Source: Ruminococcaceae bacterium AM07-15 (GTDB lineage: Bacteria > Bacillota > Clostridia > Oscillospirales > Butyricicoccaceae). Taken from it: 64,000 nt of DNA. The stretch's first letter is position 1; every line of letters begins with the position of its first letter. Shown here piece by piece: positions 52,275 through 60,363 of this stretch. The stretch is taken from NCBI GenBank assembly GCA_003477405.1, contig QUDE01000002.1:207541-271540 (forward strand), in the 5' to 3' direction. A program made the position numbers and the translations under genes. The notes under the pieces were generated by a model, which saw only the letters and a program-made list of their open reading frames with translations, had not been told where the DNA came from and ran no database searches.

Positions 52275-52303
52275 TTGACAAGAAAAGAAAAATTTGGCAC
52301 ACT
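52275..52303 (+). promoter_or_regulatory. Candidate promoter of the phosphatase gene
   Basis: TTGACA (52275-52280) is followed at 17 bp by a weak CACACT (52298-52303) on the plus strand, 33 bp upstream of the start at 52336. Confidence 0.5.
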
Positions 52304-52335
52304 AATGGAAACTCGGTCAAAGGGAGCGATGCTTT

Positions 52336-53040
52336 GTGGGAAAGATTTATGTGACAAGCGATATTCACGGCCATTATCAAAAATACAAGAAGATTTTTGA
52401 TGCTCTGCCCCTCCGGGAGGAGGACAGCCTGTTTGTGCTGGGAGATGTGGTGGACCGGGGGCCTGAGCCCATGAGCATCCTGCTGGATATGATGGAGCGG
52501 CCCAATGTGTTCCCCTTGCTGGGCAATCACGAGATGATGGCACTGACCTGTCTGAAATTGCTGTGCCGGGAGATCACCGAAGATGCTCTGGAGCATCTGG
52601 CGCCGGAGGAGCTGCAAGGGCTGCTGGACTGGCTGGCCGACGGCGGCCGGGCCACTTTGGATGATTTCACCGCCCTCTCTCCGGAGCAGCGTCAGGCGGT
52701 GATGGAGTATTTCGAAGAATTCTCCCTGTATGAAGAGCTTACCGTGGAGGGAAAGGAATATCTGCTGGTCCACGCCGGGCTGGGGAATTTTTCCCCGGAG
52801 AAAAAGCTGACGGAATACGCCCTGGAAGATCTGCTTCTGGACTGGCCGGACTATGACAAGGTCTATTTTCCCGGGAAATACCTGGTCACCGGCCACACCC
52901 CCACCCGGCTCATCCCCCAGAACCAGGGGAAAGACCGGATCTATCAGGGAAACCACCACATTGCCATAGACTGCGGCTGTGCCTATGACGGCCCGCTGGG
53001 GGTCTTTTGCCTCAATGACGGCCGGGAATGGTATTTATAA
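52336..53040 (+). CDS. Metallophosphatase (PP2A-like serine/threonine phosphatase)
   Basis: This 234-residue single-domain calcineurin-like phosphatase has the motifs TSDIHGHYQKY (first metals), LGDVVDRGPEP, LLGNHEMMAL (catalytic His) and later His residues in LLVHAGLG and VTGHTPTR. They match PrpA/ApaH-like bacterial protein phosphatases. The start is a GTG at 52336 behind GGGAG. No kinase gene is adjacent, so the substrate is open. The 3' end overlaps the convergent M56 gene by 6 bp. Confidence 0.93.
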   Translation: MGKIYVTSDIHGHYQKYKKIFDALPLREEDSLFVLGDVVDRGPEPMSILLDMMERPNVFPLLGNHEMMALTCLKLLCREITEDALEHLAPEELQGLLDWLADGGRATLDDFTALSPEQRQAVMEYFEEFSLYEELTVEGKEYLLVHAGLGNFSPEKKLTEYALEDLLLDWPDYDKVYFPGKYLVTGHTPTRLIPQNQGKDRIYQGNHHIAIDCGCAYDGPLGVFCLNDGREWYL

Positions 53041-55104
53041 CAAACAAAAAGCAGGGCGATTGCCCTGCTTTTTGTTTGTGGCAGCGAATTGCTCCATTTT
53101 CCAGAAGGCCGGGTGGTGCTGCTGCATCCACTCTTCCCCGTTTTGCTTGAGTATGCTTTCGTAATGGGCCTTCCAGGCGTCAAAATAGTCCTGTCCGGTT
53201 TCGGCCGCCGTTTTGATGGCGCTTTCCGGGGCCAGCTCATCCAGAAGCTGACGCAGCAGCTGGCCGTGCAGCCCGGTCTGTCCCCCTTTCAGAAAGGCGT
53301 CAAACACATAGTCCAGGGTGGAATCGCCCAGATAGAGCAGCTGATTCCATTCATCGGGATGGGCGGCGATGTAATCCCCCGGTGCGGAAGAGGCCGCCGG
53401 TGAGGCCTCCACCTTTTCCAGCAATGCCGGGATCAGACGGGCGGGGTTGACTCCGCCCCGGCTGATCGCCTGGGCATAGCAGTCCTGCATCTGCATGAGC
53501 ACATAGTCCTGGGTATTCAGGGCGCTCTGTGCCAGATTTTCCGGAAAGTGCTCCTGGATGTCGGACAGATAAAAACTGCCGTCCCGGGGCGTCCAGTAAT
53601 CGGTGAGCACATAGCCCTCCTTTCCTTCCTGGAAAGTGAGGATGGCCGGGATATGGCTCCCCTCCTGGGATTCCAGCCCCTCTCCGCTGCGGGCGAAGGC
53701 CTGGTACATGGCGATGCCATAAAGAACCAGACCGCCATCCTGGGGTGGGTCGCTGTCCACAAGAAATGTATCCCGGCCCAGTTCCACAAAGCTGCCGCAG
53801 CGGACCAGGCTGTCCCCTGTTTCTCCCGGGCTGTTTTGCTCCACAATGGCCTGGGAAACGGCATCGGCCAGGGGTTCCCCTTCCTCCATCTCCTGACGGG
53901 TGAAGCGGGCCAGCTCCTGTTCCGGCGATTTGCTCCAAAAGGCGATGACCCCCAGATTGCCGATGCGGTCAAAGGCCTGCATAGCGCAATTTCGGAAACC
54001 TTCCCGGCTCCCCTGGCCCTGTCCTTTGAGATAGACCGTCAGGCCGTAGGGCTCCTTTGTGGTTTGCAGCTGAACGGAAGCGTAGGAAAGCCCTTCCGGA
54101 TAGGACAGGCTCTGGGCCACGGCCACGGTTTTGGGGGCGTCGCCGATGTAGACGGTGGAGATCTCCCCGGCTCCCTTGGGTGTTTTCGGCTCCGGCCGGT
54201 CGGTGAGCAGGCATACCCCGGTGATCAGACCTGCAGCCAAAGCCAGCAGAATCAGCCAGAACTGGGGCTTTTTGTAGTTCATCACCCGGCGCACCCGTTC
54301 TTTGACCCCCACTTCCCCGAAAGCCAACGGCCCGGTGAAGGAGTGCCGCCCCAGGCTGCACTGGAGCAAGGCCCGGGAATAGGCCCGCCGCTCTTCTTTT
54401 TCCATGTCCTTCACCGCTTTTTCGTCACAGGCGGTCTCCATATCCCGGCAGAACAGGATGTAGGCCAGCCATAGAAGGGGCTGGAACCAATAGACCGAAA
54501 GCAGCAGAAAAGCCATGGGTTTGAACCAGTGATCCCGCCGGCGGATATGGGCATTTTCATGGGCCAGTACATATTTCTGGCAGTCTTCGTCCAGATGATA
54601 GGGCAGATAAATGGTGGGACGGAACAGGCCCATCACAAAGGGAGACGACACCCACTGGCTGCCTTTGATCCCCTTCCCCAGCAAGGTGGCGTCGGCCAGC
54701 CTTTGCCGCAGGGCCAGGAGCGAACAGAGCGCATACAGCAGCATGAGCCCAAAGCCCAGCACCCATACCCGGGAAAATACCATGCCCCAGTCCAGGCCTT
54801 GGGATGCCTGGATTCCAGGTGCTGCGGAATCGGGATCTGCGCCCTCTGTCAAAAGGGTGCCCGGCAGGGCCTCTTCCCCGGCGCTTGGGGAAAATCTTTC
54901 TTCCAAAGCTGGCGTCTCCGGCGCAAGGCTCAGCGGGCTTTGGATGGAAACCGGGCACAAAAGGCGCAGGGCTACCAGGCCCCACAACAGGCAAAAGATC
55001 CAGCGCGGTCCTTTGCGGAACAGCAGGCGGAGAAACAACACGGCCAGCACCATAAAGCTGGCGGCGATGCTTCGGTTCAGCAAGGCGAAAAACAGTTTTT
55101 CCAT
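53035..55104 (-). CDS. M56 family (BlaR1/MecR1-like) sensor metallopeptidase
   Basis: This 689-residue membrane protein is a likely signal transducer that inactivates the adjacent BlaI-type repressor by proteolysis. The N-terminal half has membrane segments (about residues 5-22, 35-52, 102-122 and 195-215). The zinc motif HENAH in VLAHENAHIRRRDHW is at about 178, with a further metal site in METACDEKAV. A helix at about 283-303 leads to an outer domain of nearly 390 residues. The penicillin-binding SxxK-type domain of BlaR1 is not recognisable there, so the ligand is probably not a beta-lactam. It lies 11 bp after the repressor gene. Confidence 0.92.
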   Translation of the reverse strand: MEKLFFALLNRSIAASFMVLAVLFLRLLFRKGPRWIFCLLWGLVALRLLCPVSIQSPLSLAPETPALEERFSPSAGEEALPGTLLTEGADPDSAAPGIQASQGLDWGMVFSRVWVLGFGLMLLYALCSLLALRQRLADATLLGKGIKGSQWVSSPFVMGLFRPTIYLPYHLDEDCQKYVLAHENAHIRRRDHWFKPMAFLLLSVYWFQPLLWLAYILFCRDMETACDEKAVKDMEKEERRAYSRALLQCSLGRHSFTGPLAFGEVGVKERVRRVMNYKKPQFWLILLALAAGLITGVCLLTDRPEPKTPKGAGEISTVYIGDAPKTVAVAQSLSYPEGLSYASVQLQTTKEPYGLTVYLKGQGQGSREGFRNCAMQAFDRIGNLGVIAFWSKSPEQELARFTRQEMEEGEPLADAVSQAIVEQNSPGETGDSLVRCGSFVELGRDTFLVDSDPPQDGGLVLYGIAMYQAFARSGEGLESQEGSHIPAILTFQEGKEGYVLTDYWTPRDGSFYLSDIQEHFPENLAQSALNTQDYVLMQMQDCYAQAISRGGVNPARLIPALLEKVEASPAASSAPGDYIAAHPDEWNQLLYLGDSTLDYVFDAFLKGGQTGLHGQLLRQLLDELAPESAIKTAAETGQDYFDAWKAHYESILKQNGEEWMQQHHPAFWKMEQFAATNKKQGNRPAFCLL
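53041..53078. terminator. Terminator of the phosphatase gene, inside the M56 coding end
   Basis: CAAACAAAAAGCAGGGC (53041-53057) pairs perfectly with GCCCTGCTTTTTGTTTG (53062-53078). It terminates the plus-strand phosphatase gene but also encodes the last dozen residues of the convergent M56 gene. Confidence 0.88.
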
Positions 55105-55115
55105 AACGCCCTCCT

Positions 55116-55466
55116 TTATTTTTCGATGATCCGGCGGATCTCTTCCTCTTCTTCCTGGGAAAGGGCCTGCCGCCGGGCAAAGGCGGCCAGGAAGGCGGGC
55201 AGCGATCCTTCAAAGGTTTTTTCCATCATCTCTTCCATCTGGCTGAGCTGCACCTCTTCTTTGCTCACCAGAGCGGTGACGGTGGCGTTTTCGTTCTTCA
55301 CCACACCCCGATCGCTCAGCCGCTTGATGACGGTATAGGTGGTGGTGCGGCTCCAGCCCAGCTCCTCCTTGCAGAGCTTGGCCAGTTTGGTGCTGTTGAT
55401 GGGCTCATTCCGCCACAGAATCAGGCAGAACCGGTATTCGCTTTCAAATACCTTGGGAGCGGACAT
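55116..55466 (-). CDS. BlaI/MecI/CopY-family repressor
   Basis: This 116-residue winged-helix repressor has DNA-binding segments LILWRNEPINSTKLAKLC and TTYTVIKRLSDRGVV, with a C-terminal dimerisation helix that includes EEVQLSQMEEMM, the region where such repressors are cleaved. It starts behind AAGGAGGAG and is followed by the M56 sensor. Two palindromic operators overlap the promoter. Any further regulon lies outside this window. Confidence 0.95.
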   Translation of the reverse strand: MSAPKVFESEYRFCLILWRNEPINSTKLAKLCKEELGWSRTTTYTVIKRLSDRGVVKNENATVTALVSKEEVQLSQMEEMMEKTFEGSLPAFLAAFARRQALSQEEEEEIRRIIEK

Positions 55467-55494
55467 AGAGGCTCCTCCTTTTTTGCATGGGTTT

Positions 55495-55548
55495 GTCTAA
55501 TGCATTAGACTTTAGAGAGAGTCTAACCCATTAGACGCATTTTGTCAA
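55495..55548 (-). promoter_or_regulatory. blaI-type promoter with two identical-form operators
   Basis: The operators are GTCTAATGCATTAGAC (55495-55510, perfect palindrome) and GTCTAACCCATTAGAC (55521-55536), 26 bp centre to centre. On the minus strand TTGACA (55543-55548) and TAGACT (55520-55525) are spaced by 17 bp. One operator covers the spacer and -10, and the other covers the transcript start, as expected for autorepression. Confidence 0.92.
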
Positions 55549-55605
55549 GAGACAAAATAAAAAATGACGGAACCCGGTGAGGGCCCCGTCACTCCTTTTT
55601 CCGCC

Positions 55606-55790
55606 GAACACTATGCAGCCGGCATATTTCAACATTGTTTCGTTTGTGGTATCATGATGTTAGGGTTCCTGTATGAGTGCGATACAGGGCAGAGAAACGA
55701 TAGATTGAGAAAGGAAATGATGAGCATGAAAAGATGGATGGCATTATTGCTGACCGCGGTTCTATGCTTCTCCCTTACGGCTTGCAGCGG
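55606..55790 (+). repeat. Direct repeat copy 1: promoter-leader-signal-peptide module
   Basis: This 185-bp segment is closely similar to 56535-56720. It includes an extended -10 (TGGTATCAT), a CCTGTAT/ATACAGG hairpin (55668-55674 with 55682-55688), the ribosome-binding site and the codons of the lipoprotein signal peptide through the lipobox Cys. Similarity fades after the lipobox. Confidence 0.9.
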
Positions 55791-56460
55791 CAATGAGAGT
55801 AAAAGCGGCGGTAATGAAAGTGCGAGTGAAGATAAACTAATCACAGATGCAGAATCATTAGATAAACCTACATTTATAAATGATTTTAATGATAATAAAG
55901 CAAGAATAGAGTCCAACTATATCGGAAATCCATACAAATTTACTGTCGAGATTAGAAGCATAGAAAGTGACTATGCCTTGTGCAATTGCATTCCTTTTGA
56001 TAAAGATAATTTAGAATTAGTTAGTATTGGCGCGGGTAGTTTTAAGTTTGTGAATATGAAAGTATATCTTCCAAGCGATGCATTGTCGGAGCTGGAATCG
56101 AATACCATTATAAGTGTTGTTGGTACATTCGATAGTTTAGATAAAGATGAAAACGGCAATGATATTTTAATAGTCAAACCCGCAAATATTATAAGCGATA
56201 CATTTGATATAAATGGTAAAATTATATATGAGGAAGAAGATATCGTTAATAATACGAAGTTGCTTTTAATACAAACTTTAGGGATCGAGAATATGGAAAA
56301 CATGAACGCAGGAATCATAGTAGGATATCAATTCCCATTGGATTTGGTTAGTAATTTTAAGACCGACGATACTATAAATGTTTCCGGAAAATTAACTCAT
56401 ACTACAAGGCCAAAAGGCAGTGATATTAGTTTTGTAAATCCGACTATTATTGACGAATAA
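55726..56460 (+). CDS. Putative lipoprotein, AT-rich mature domain
   Basis: This 244-residue predicted lipoprotein has a signal peptide (MKRWMALLLTAVLCF) that ends in the lipobox LTAC, with Cys at about residue 20. The mature part has an OB-fold-like pattern (YIGNPYKFTVEIRSIESDY, then VKVYLP-like strand and IISVVGTFDSL). A second similar region follows (about 160-244). The mature coding region is notably AT-rich, unlike the upstream module and neighbouring genes. The start at ATG 55726 fits AAAGGA at 10 bases; ATGs at 55717 and 55720 are alternatives. The protein is paralogous to the next gene. Confidence 0.82.
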   Translation: MKRWMALLLTAVLCFSLTACSGNESKSGGNESASEDKLITDAESLDKPTFINDFNDNKARIESNYIGNPYKFTVEIRSIESDYALCNCIPFDKDNLELVSIGAGSFKFVNMKVYLPSDALSELESNTIISVVGTFDSLDKDENGNDILIVKPANIISDTFDINGKIIYEEEDIVNNTKLLLIQTLGIENMENMNAGIIVGYQFPLDLVSNFKTDDTINVSGKLTHTTRPKGSDISFVNPTIIDE

Positions 56461-56487
56461 TGGATATCGCATAAAACGAAGAGAAAG

Positions 56488-56516
56488 CGGCTAGTATCTA
56501 ATGCTAGCCGTTTTTT
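56488..56516 (+). terminator. Terminator after the first lipoprotein gene
   Basis: CGGCTAG (56488-56494) pairs with CTAGCCG (56504-56510), followed by TTTTTT. Confidence 0.88.
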
Positions 56517-56534
56517 CATAGGTTTTGCGATGCA

Positions 56535-56720
56535 GAACACTATGCAGCCGGCATATTTTCACATGATTCCGATTGTGGTATCATCATGTTAGGGTTCCTG
56601 TATGAGTGCGATACAGGGCAAAGAAACGATAGATTGAGAAAGGAAATGGTGAAGATGAAAAGGTGGTTGGCGTTATTGCTGGCGGCGGCTCTATGCTTCT
56701 CCCTTACGGCTTGCAGCGGA
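56535..56720 (+). repeat. Direct repeat copy 2: promoter-leader-signal-peptide module
   Basis: This 186-bp segment is closely similar to 55606-55790. The same extended -10 (TGGTATCAT), leader hairpin (56597-56603 with 56611-56617) and signal-peptide codons are present. One base of length difference and scattered substitutions are visible. Confidence 0.9.
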
Positions 56721-57128
56721 GACAAAGGCGGCGAAGCAAAAGAGGAAGAAAGTGGTCCCATGACAAAAGAAGAACTGTCCGAAGCAGCAGAGGAAAAATC
56801 TTTTCCCGATCTGGGTACAACAAATAAGGCGAAACTGGAGACCTATGTTGGTGAGGTTTATAAAATAAGCGGATATATCAACAGCATTGAAAGCGATTAT
56901 CTGGTCCTTCAGGAAGAAGGCCTTCCTAAAAAAGAGGGCCAGACAATCAAAGCTGCGAAGTTCTGCATCCATGTCTATTTGGATACAGAGACGCTGGCCG
57001 GGCTTTCGGAATGGGACAAAATCACAGTTGTCGGAGAAATCACGGATACTGGAACAGAGACGCTGGAGTCCTTCCCAACAACTTACGATAGACTGTATAT
57101 TGATATGGGAAATGCCTATATCGCATAA
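56655..57128 (+). CDS. Putative lipoprotein with OB-fold-like domain
   Basis: This 157-residue predicted lipoprotein has a signal peptide (MKRWLALLLAAALCF) ending in LTAC, then a charged, disordered linker (KGGEAKEEESG) and a beta-rich domain (YVGEVYKISGYINSIESDY, with FCIHVYLD and KITVVGEITDTG). The domain resembles the tRNA_anti-like OB-fold family used in secreted bacterial proteins. It is a shorter paralogue of the upstream protein. The start at 56655 follows AAAGGA; an in-frame ATG at 56646 is possible. Its own promoter lies in the duplicated module. Confidence 0.85.
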   Translation: MKRWLALLLAAALCFSLTACSGDKGGEAKEEESGPMTKEELSEAAEEKSFPDLGTTNKAKLETYVGEVYKISGYINSIESDYLVLQEEGLPKKEGQTIKAAKFCIHVYLDTETLAGLSEWDKITVVGEITDTGTETLESFPTTYDRLYIDMGNAYIA

Positions 57129-57203
57129 AACAAAGGAAAGGCGACTGGTATGATGCTCCAGCCGTCTTCCCTTTCTCCCTGGTTTTTCAGGGAGAATAAT
57201 AAG

Positions 57204-57240
57204 AAAAAAGCGAAGAGACCTTTGGGTCCCTTCGCTTTTT
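57204..57240 (+). terminator. Terminator after the second lipoprotein gene (copy A)
   Basis: AAAAAGCGAAGAGACC pairs with GGTCCCTTCGCTTTTT around TTTG. An identical 37-base copy occurs at 58171-58207. A CTCCCTG/CAGGGAG hairpin lies just upstream (about 57174-57194). Confidence 0.88.
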
Positions 57241-57294
57241 GTTCTGTATGAGGAAAGTATGAACGGGATCATTTTTGAAGATGCAATGCTGTGA

Positions 57295-57750
57295 TCAGAT
57301 TTGAATGATCGTTATACCAATCAGATTTCGTTTCTTTCTCTTTTTCGCATACTCTACCAGCTCCCGTGCATTGCTGCCGGGGTGCCAGGCATAGGCAATC
57401 AGGTAGTTTGCATGGTCTACAACATAGCGGTTGGCTCTTATAATTGCAGCTTTTCGTGGAACGCTTTCCAGCCCTGGCGGATAGAATGTTCCGTCAAATC
57501 CATCGGGTGTCGACCTGGGTTGATCCATTGGATGGTATGGCAATAGCAAGGTGAGTTTCACTTCTGGGTGAAAATGTTTCGCTTTCTTAACGGCCGCAGC
57601 TGCAAGGCGGTCAAATCCACCGTAGTGACCGACGATAAATTCGGTGACGCCATATTCAACAATGTGTTGCTCCACAGCCGCATACAATGCAGGATAAATT
57701 TCCTCCAATGCCTCTCTATGCCCGATAAAAAAACAGTTTTTTCCGCTCAA
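57295..57750 (-). CDS. SLOG-like (DUF1273/YpsA-type) protein
   Basis: This 151-residue Rossmann-like protein has a glycine-rich pocket GHYGGFDRLAAAAVKKAK at about residues 41-58, a following LTLLLPYHP strand and a C-terminal YAWHPGSNARELVEYAKK segment. They are typical of SLOG-superfamily nucleotide- or nucleoside-related sensors. Some SLOG members accompany defence or toxin systems. The start is a TTG at 57750 behind GGGGGGAAGGG. It is divergent from the small XRE regulator and has a good promoter. The ligand is unknown. Confidence 0.75.
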   Translation of the reverse strand: MSGKNCFFIGHREALEEIYPALYAAVEQHIVEYGVTEFIVGHYGGFDRLAAAAVKKAKHFHPEVKLTLLLPYHPMDQPRSTPDGFDGTFYPPGLESVPRKAAIIRANRYVVDHANYLIAYAWHPGSNARELVEYAKKRKKRNLIGITIIQI

Positions 57751-57786
57751 AACCCTTCCCCCCTTCTAGTTGTGTTTATCGTTAAA

Positions 57787-57815
57787 ATTATACGATAAAA
57801 ATGATTAAACTGCAA
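57787..57815 (-). promoter_or_regulatory. Promoter of the SLOG-like gene
   Basis: On the minus strand, TTGCAG (57810-57815) and TATAAT (57787-57792) are spaced by 17 bp, 37 bp upstream of the start. A plus-strand TATAAT (57829-57834) for the XRE gene lies next to it. Confidence 0.75.
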
Positions 57816-57866
57816 CGACTTATCAAAGTATAATTTACGAAGAACACAAGTAAAGGAGGAGTGTGG

Positions 57867-58172
57867 GTGAAGGATATTCTCTCGGCTATCACCGCGTACC
57901 GGCAGGAAAGGGGCTGGACAGAGTATCAGCTGGCGGAACGCTCCGGCCTGCCCCAGTCCACCATTTCCTCCTGGTATCGGAAGAACATGGTTCCCACCAT
58001 TCCGTCTCTGGAGAAGATCTGTACCGCTTTTGGCATTACGCTGTCCCAGCTGTTTGCCGAAGAAGATGCACCTGTTTCCCTGACGGCGGCCCAGAAAAAG
58101 CTTCTGGAGCGATGGTCAAGACTGAGCGAAGAACAGCAGGCTGTCGTATTTGCTTTGATTGATAAGATGTAA
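57867..58172 (+). CDS. Small XRE-family regulator
   Basis: This 101-residue regulator has an XRE helix-turn-helix (about residues 8-62) containing YQLAERSGLPQSTISSWYRK and MVPTIPSLEKICTAFGITLSQL, then a short helical tail (LERWSRLSEEQQAVVFALIDKM, trimmed here to WSRLSEEQQAVVFALID). The GTG at 57867 is chosen because AAAGGAGG is 7 bases upstream; a GTG at 57861 is too close. It is divergent from the SLOG-like gene. Its terminator is the identical twin of the one at 57204, suggesting duplication. Confidence 0.88.
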   Translation: MKDILSAITAYRQERGWTEYQLAERSGLPQSTISSWYRKNMVPTIPSLEKICTAFGITLSQLFAEEDAPVSLTAAQKKLLERWSRLSEEQQAVVFALIDKM

Positions 58173-58207
58173 AAAAGCGAAGAGACCTTTGGGTCCCTTC
58201 GCTTTTT
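58171..58207 (+). terminator. Terminator after the small XRE gene (copy B)
   Basis: This 37-base hairpin is identical to the one at 57204-57240, with one additional T. Confidence 0.88.
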
Positions 58208-58399
58208 TGATGTATAAAAACCAAAAGCTATTTGCTATTTATTCCCACTCGCCGAGTTAAATCCATTTCTAAACTTTTTTGTATAGAGGATTTGATTCGT
58301 CGTGGTTTTATTTGATGCAGATTATCCTCATCATAAGGTCTATTCGGACTTTTGCTATCAAAAATCTATCATCTGGGGCTAGCAGAGGAGAAATATTCC

Positions 58400-60322
58400 T
58401 TATAAAGCTTTATTTATATCAGTGCACACCTTTTCAAATCTGTCCAACGCCTCTGCAATATCTTCCATTGTCCAGACATCAGAGTGTTTAATCAAATACA
58501 TACTTGGCCTATAATGATCAAAGCGTACATTCGGATTTTGGGAAAGTACCGCTTCTGTTGAGTGTAGGACCTCACCTCCTTTGAGTAACTCTACTGTAAC
58601 GGCCTCATTACCAGTTAATTCATAGCAAGCATTTACAAGTTTTGCATAAGCTGAAGCACCAATAATATCTTCAATATCGCTCGAAGGATATTGGGTGTAA
58701 TCACTGGCTAAAAGTATGTGACTTGTTTCCAGTAAACCACTCTTTTTAAGACGATCAATTTTATTTTTATCTCCTGGATGATAATCTGTCAATGTAACAA
58801 TTTTAAGTGCATTTCCGCCAAAAAGTGAAACAAAACTTTGAATTTTATCAATACCCCCAGAAGGGCAAATCGTCCACTCTTTGCTCAATCCATTTCGTCC
58901 CAATTCTTGGAGTTTTTCTGAAAAATATGTTAGATATAGTATGTCAGATGGGCCTTCAACTAATAATGTGTTTTTCCCGATAAACAAGGTTTGGGTAATA
59001 TCGTACCCGAAAGCAGCTTGAAGCGGGAAGGTAGTATCACGGTCTTTGCTCAAGACTTTCGATCCAACCTTTGTTCCAAGTACATTTTCGTTTTCATCTG
59101 TAACATCCTCAACGGTTCTTGCCGAAAGTATGTCTGAGAAATCCAACATAAACGGGGAATGCGTAGTGTATACCAATTGGAATTTAGGAACAATTCTTTC
59201 TTTGAAATAACGAATCAAATCTCCTTGTGCTTTTGCATGAAGTGTAAGTCCCGGTTCATCCAGTAAAATAATTAAATTGTTCTCTTCTTTTTGAATGTAA
59301 TTAAACCAAATCAAAAAAGAGAAGAACCAAACAAAACCAGCACTTCGATCATCAAAAGATACCGAAGAGTCATGACGCGTATTTTCTATGCGAGTTGAAA
59401 AAATATACCCATCGTTAAATGGCGGCTCATCGCCTGGCTTAGCCATATCACACCGAAATTCGACCTTCAAATGCTTGTTTTGGCTCCAATACGCAAAAAT
59501 TTCTCGTGTAATTTTGCTCGATATGCCTCTTGTTTTATTTATCAATGCCTCTAACTTGTTTGATTCCTTAATTTCCGTTATAGAGGTATTGGCTAAGGAC
59601 AACAACGCCTCAAATACCTTTTCATTTGCTGTAAGTTTGCCTTCAGAACTCTTTTTAACAAAATTATTTAGCGCAATCCTACCGGGGAGCTTTTGGTATT
59701 CTGAGAAGTAAGAGAACTTGGGTAAATACTGGAGCAAATGAGTTTCAGAAAATGCATCTAATTTATTGTCCGGAAATGATGTATCAAACCATTTCTTAAA
59801 CCCCTGCTCAGCTTCAGATAGTGTACTAATACTTTTCAACTGAGCACGCACTTCTTCAACGGAATCATATGTTGCAATTTGAGCCTTGTCGGAGACACCA
59901 AATTCGAAGTCTTCCATTTTCTTTTCAAACAGCACATGAAAATTTGCATCAAAATCCCATGTGCGTTTATTATTATAACCATTTGAAACAGTAACGACAG
60001 TTGACTCATTTATGAAATCAACACCGAACTTTTCTCCCAAAGCCTCAATCTCTTCTGTAGTAAATTTCCAATGCGAGATTACAACCGTATCTCCATCATC
60101 GATCAAACCTGCTTCAAAATCTGTTTGATACATTTTCGGATACTCATACAATGCGTCATAAGTATCTTCCTTATCGACAGGGTTTAATTTATATAACGCC
60201 TGAAGAATAGCACTCTTTCCAGATTCATTCTTTCCAACAAGACATGTTAATTGATCAATAGCAAATGTCTCAGAATCTAAAATACACTTATAGTTTTTTA
60301 TTCTAACATCAACTAAAACCAT
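58400..60322 (-). CDS. OLD-like ATPase with C-terminal TOPRIM-type domain
   Basis: This 640-residue protein is the last gene of the defence operon. The N-terminal ABC/AAA-type ATPase shows Walker A CLVGKNESGKSAIL at about residues 24-37, a signature-like region (SAGFVWFFSFLIWF), Walker B IILLDEPGLTLHAKAQGDL and a switch His in VYTTHSPFML. The C-terminal TOPRIM-like part has LLVEGPSDILYLTYF (catalytic Glu), VTLTDYHPGDKNK (expected DxD reads DYH) and SSDIEDIIG. This matches the OLD nuclease layout, with a partly degenerate TOPRIM site. The ATG at 60322 follows AAAGGA, 41 bp after the Vsr gene. Confidence 0.88.
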   Translation of the reverse strand: MVLVDVRIKNYKCILDSETFAIDQLTCLVGKNESGKSAILQALYKLNPVDKEDTYDALYEYPKMYQTDFEAGLIDDGDTVVISHWKFTTEEIEALGEKFGVDFINESTVVTVSNGYNNKRTWDFDANFHVLFEKKMEDFEFGVSDKAQIATYDSVEEVRAQLKSISTLSEAEQGFKKWFDTSFPDNKLDAFSETHLLQYLPKFSYFSEYQKLPGRIALNNFVKKSSEGKLTANEKVFEALLSLANTSITEIKESNKLEALINKTRGISSKITREIFAYWSQNKHLKVEFRCDMAKPGDEPPFNDGYIFSTRIENTRHDSSVSFDDRSAGFVWFFSFLIWFNYIQKEENNLIILLDEPGLTLHAKAQGDLIRYFKERIVPKFQLVYTTHSPFMLDFSDILSARTVEDVTDENENVLGTKVGSKVLSKDRDTTFPLQAAFGYDITQTLFIGKNTLLVEGPSDILYLTYFSEKLQELGRNGLSKEWTICPSGGIDKIQSFVSLFGGNALKIVTLTDYHPGDKNKIDRLKKSGLLETSHILLASDYTQYPSSDIEDIIGASAYAKLVNACYELTGNEAVTVELLKGGEVLHSTEAVLSQNPNVRFDHYRPSMYLIKHSDVWTMEDIAEALDRFEKVCTDINKAL

Positions 60323-60363
60323 TTTTTCACATCCTTTGAAATTCAAATATAGTGTCAGCCGTG

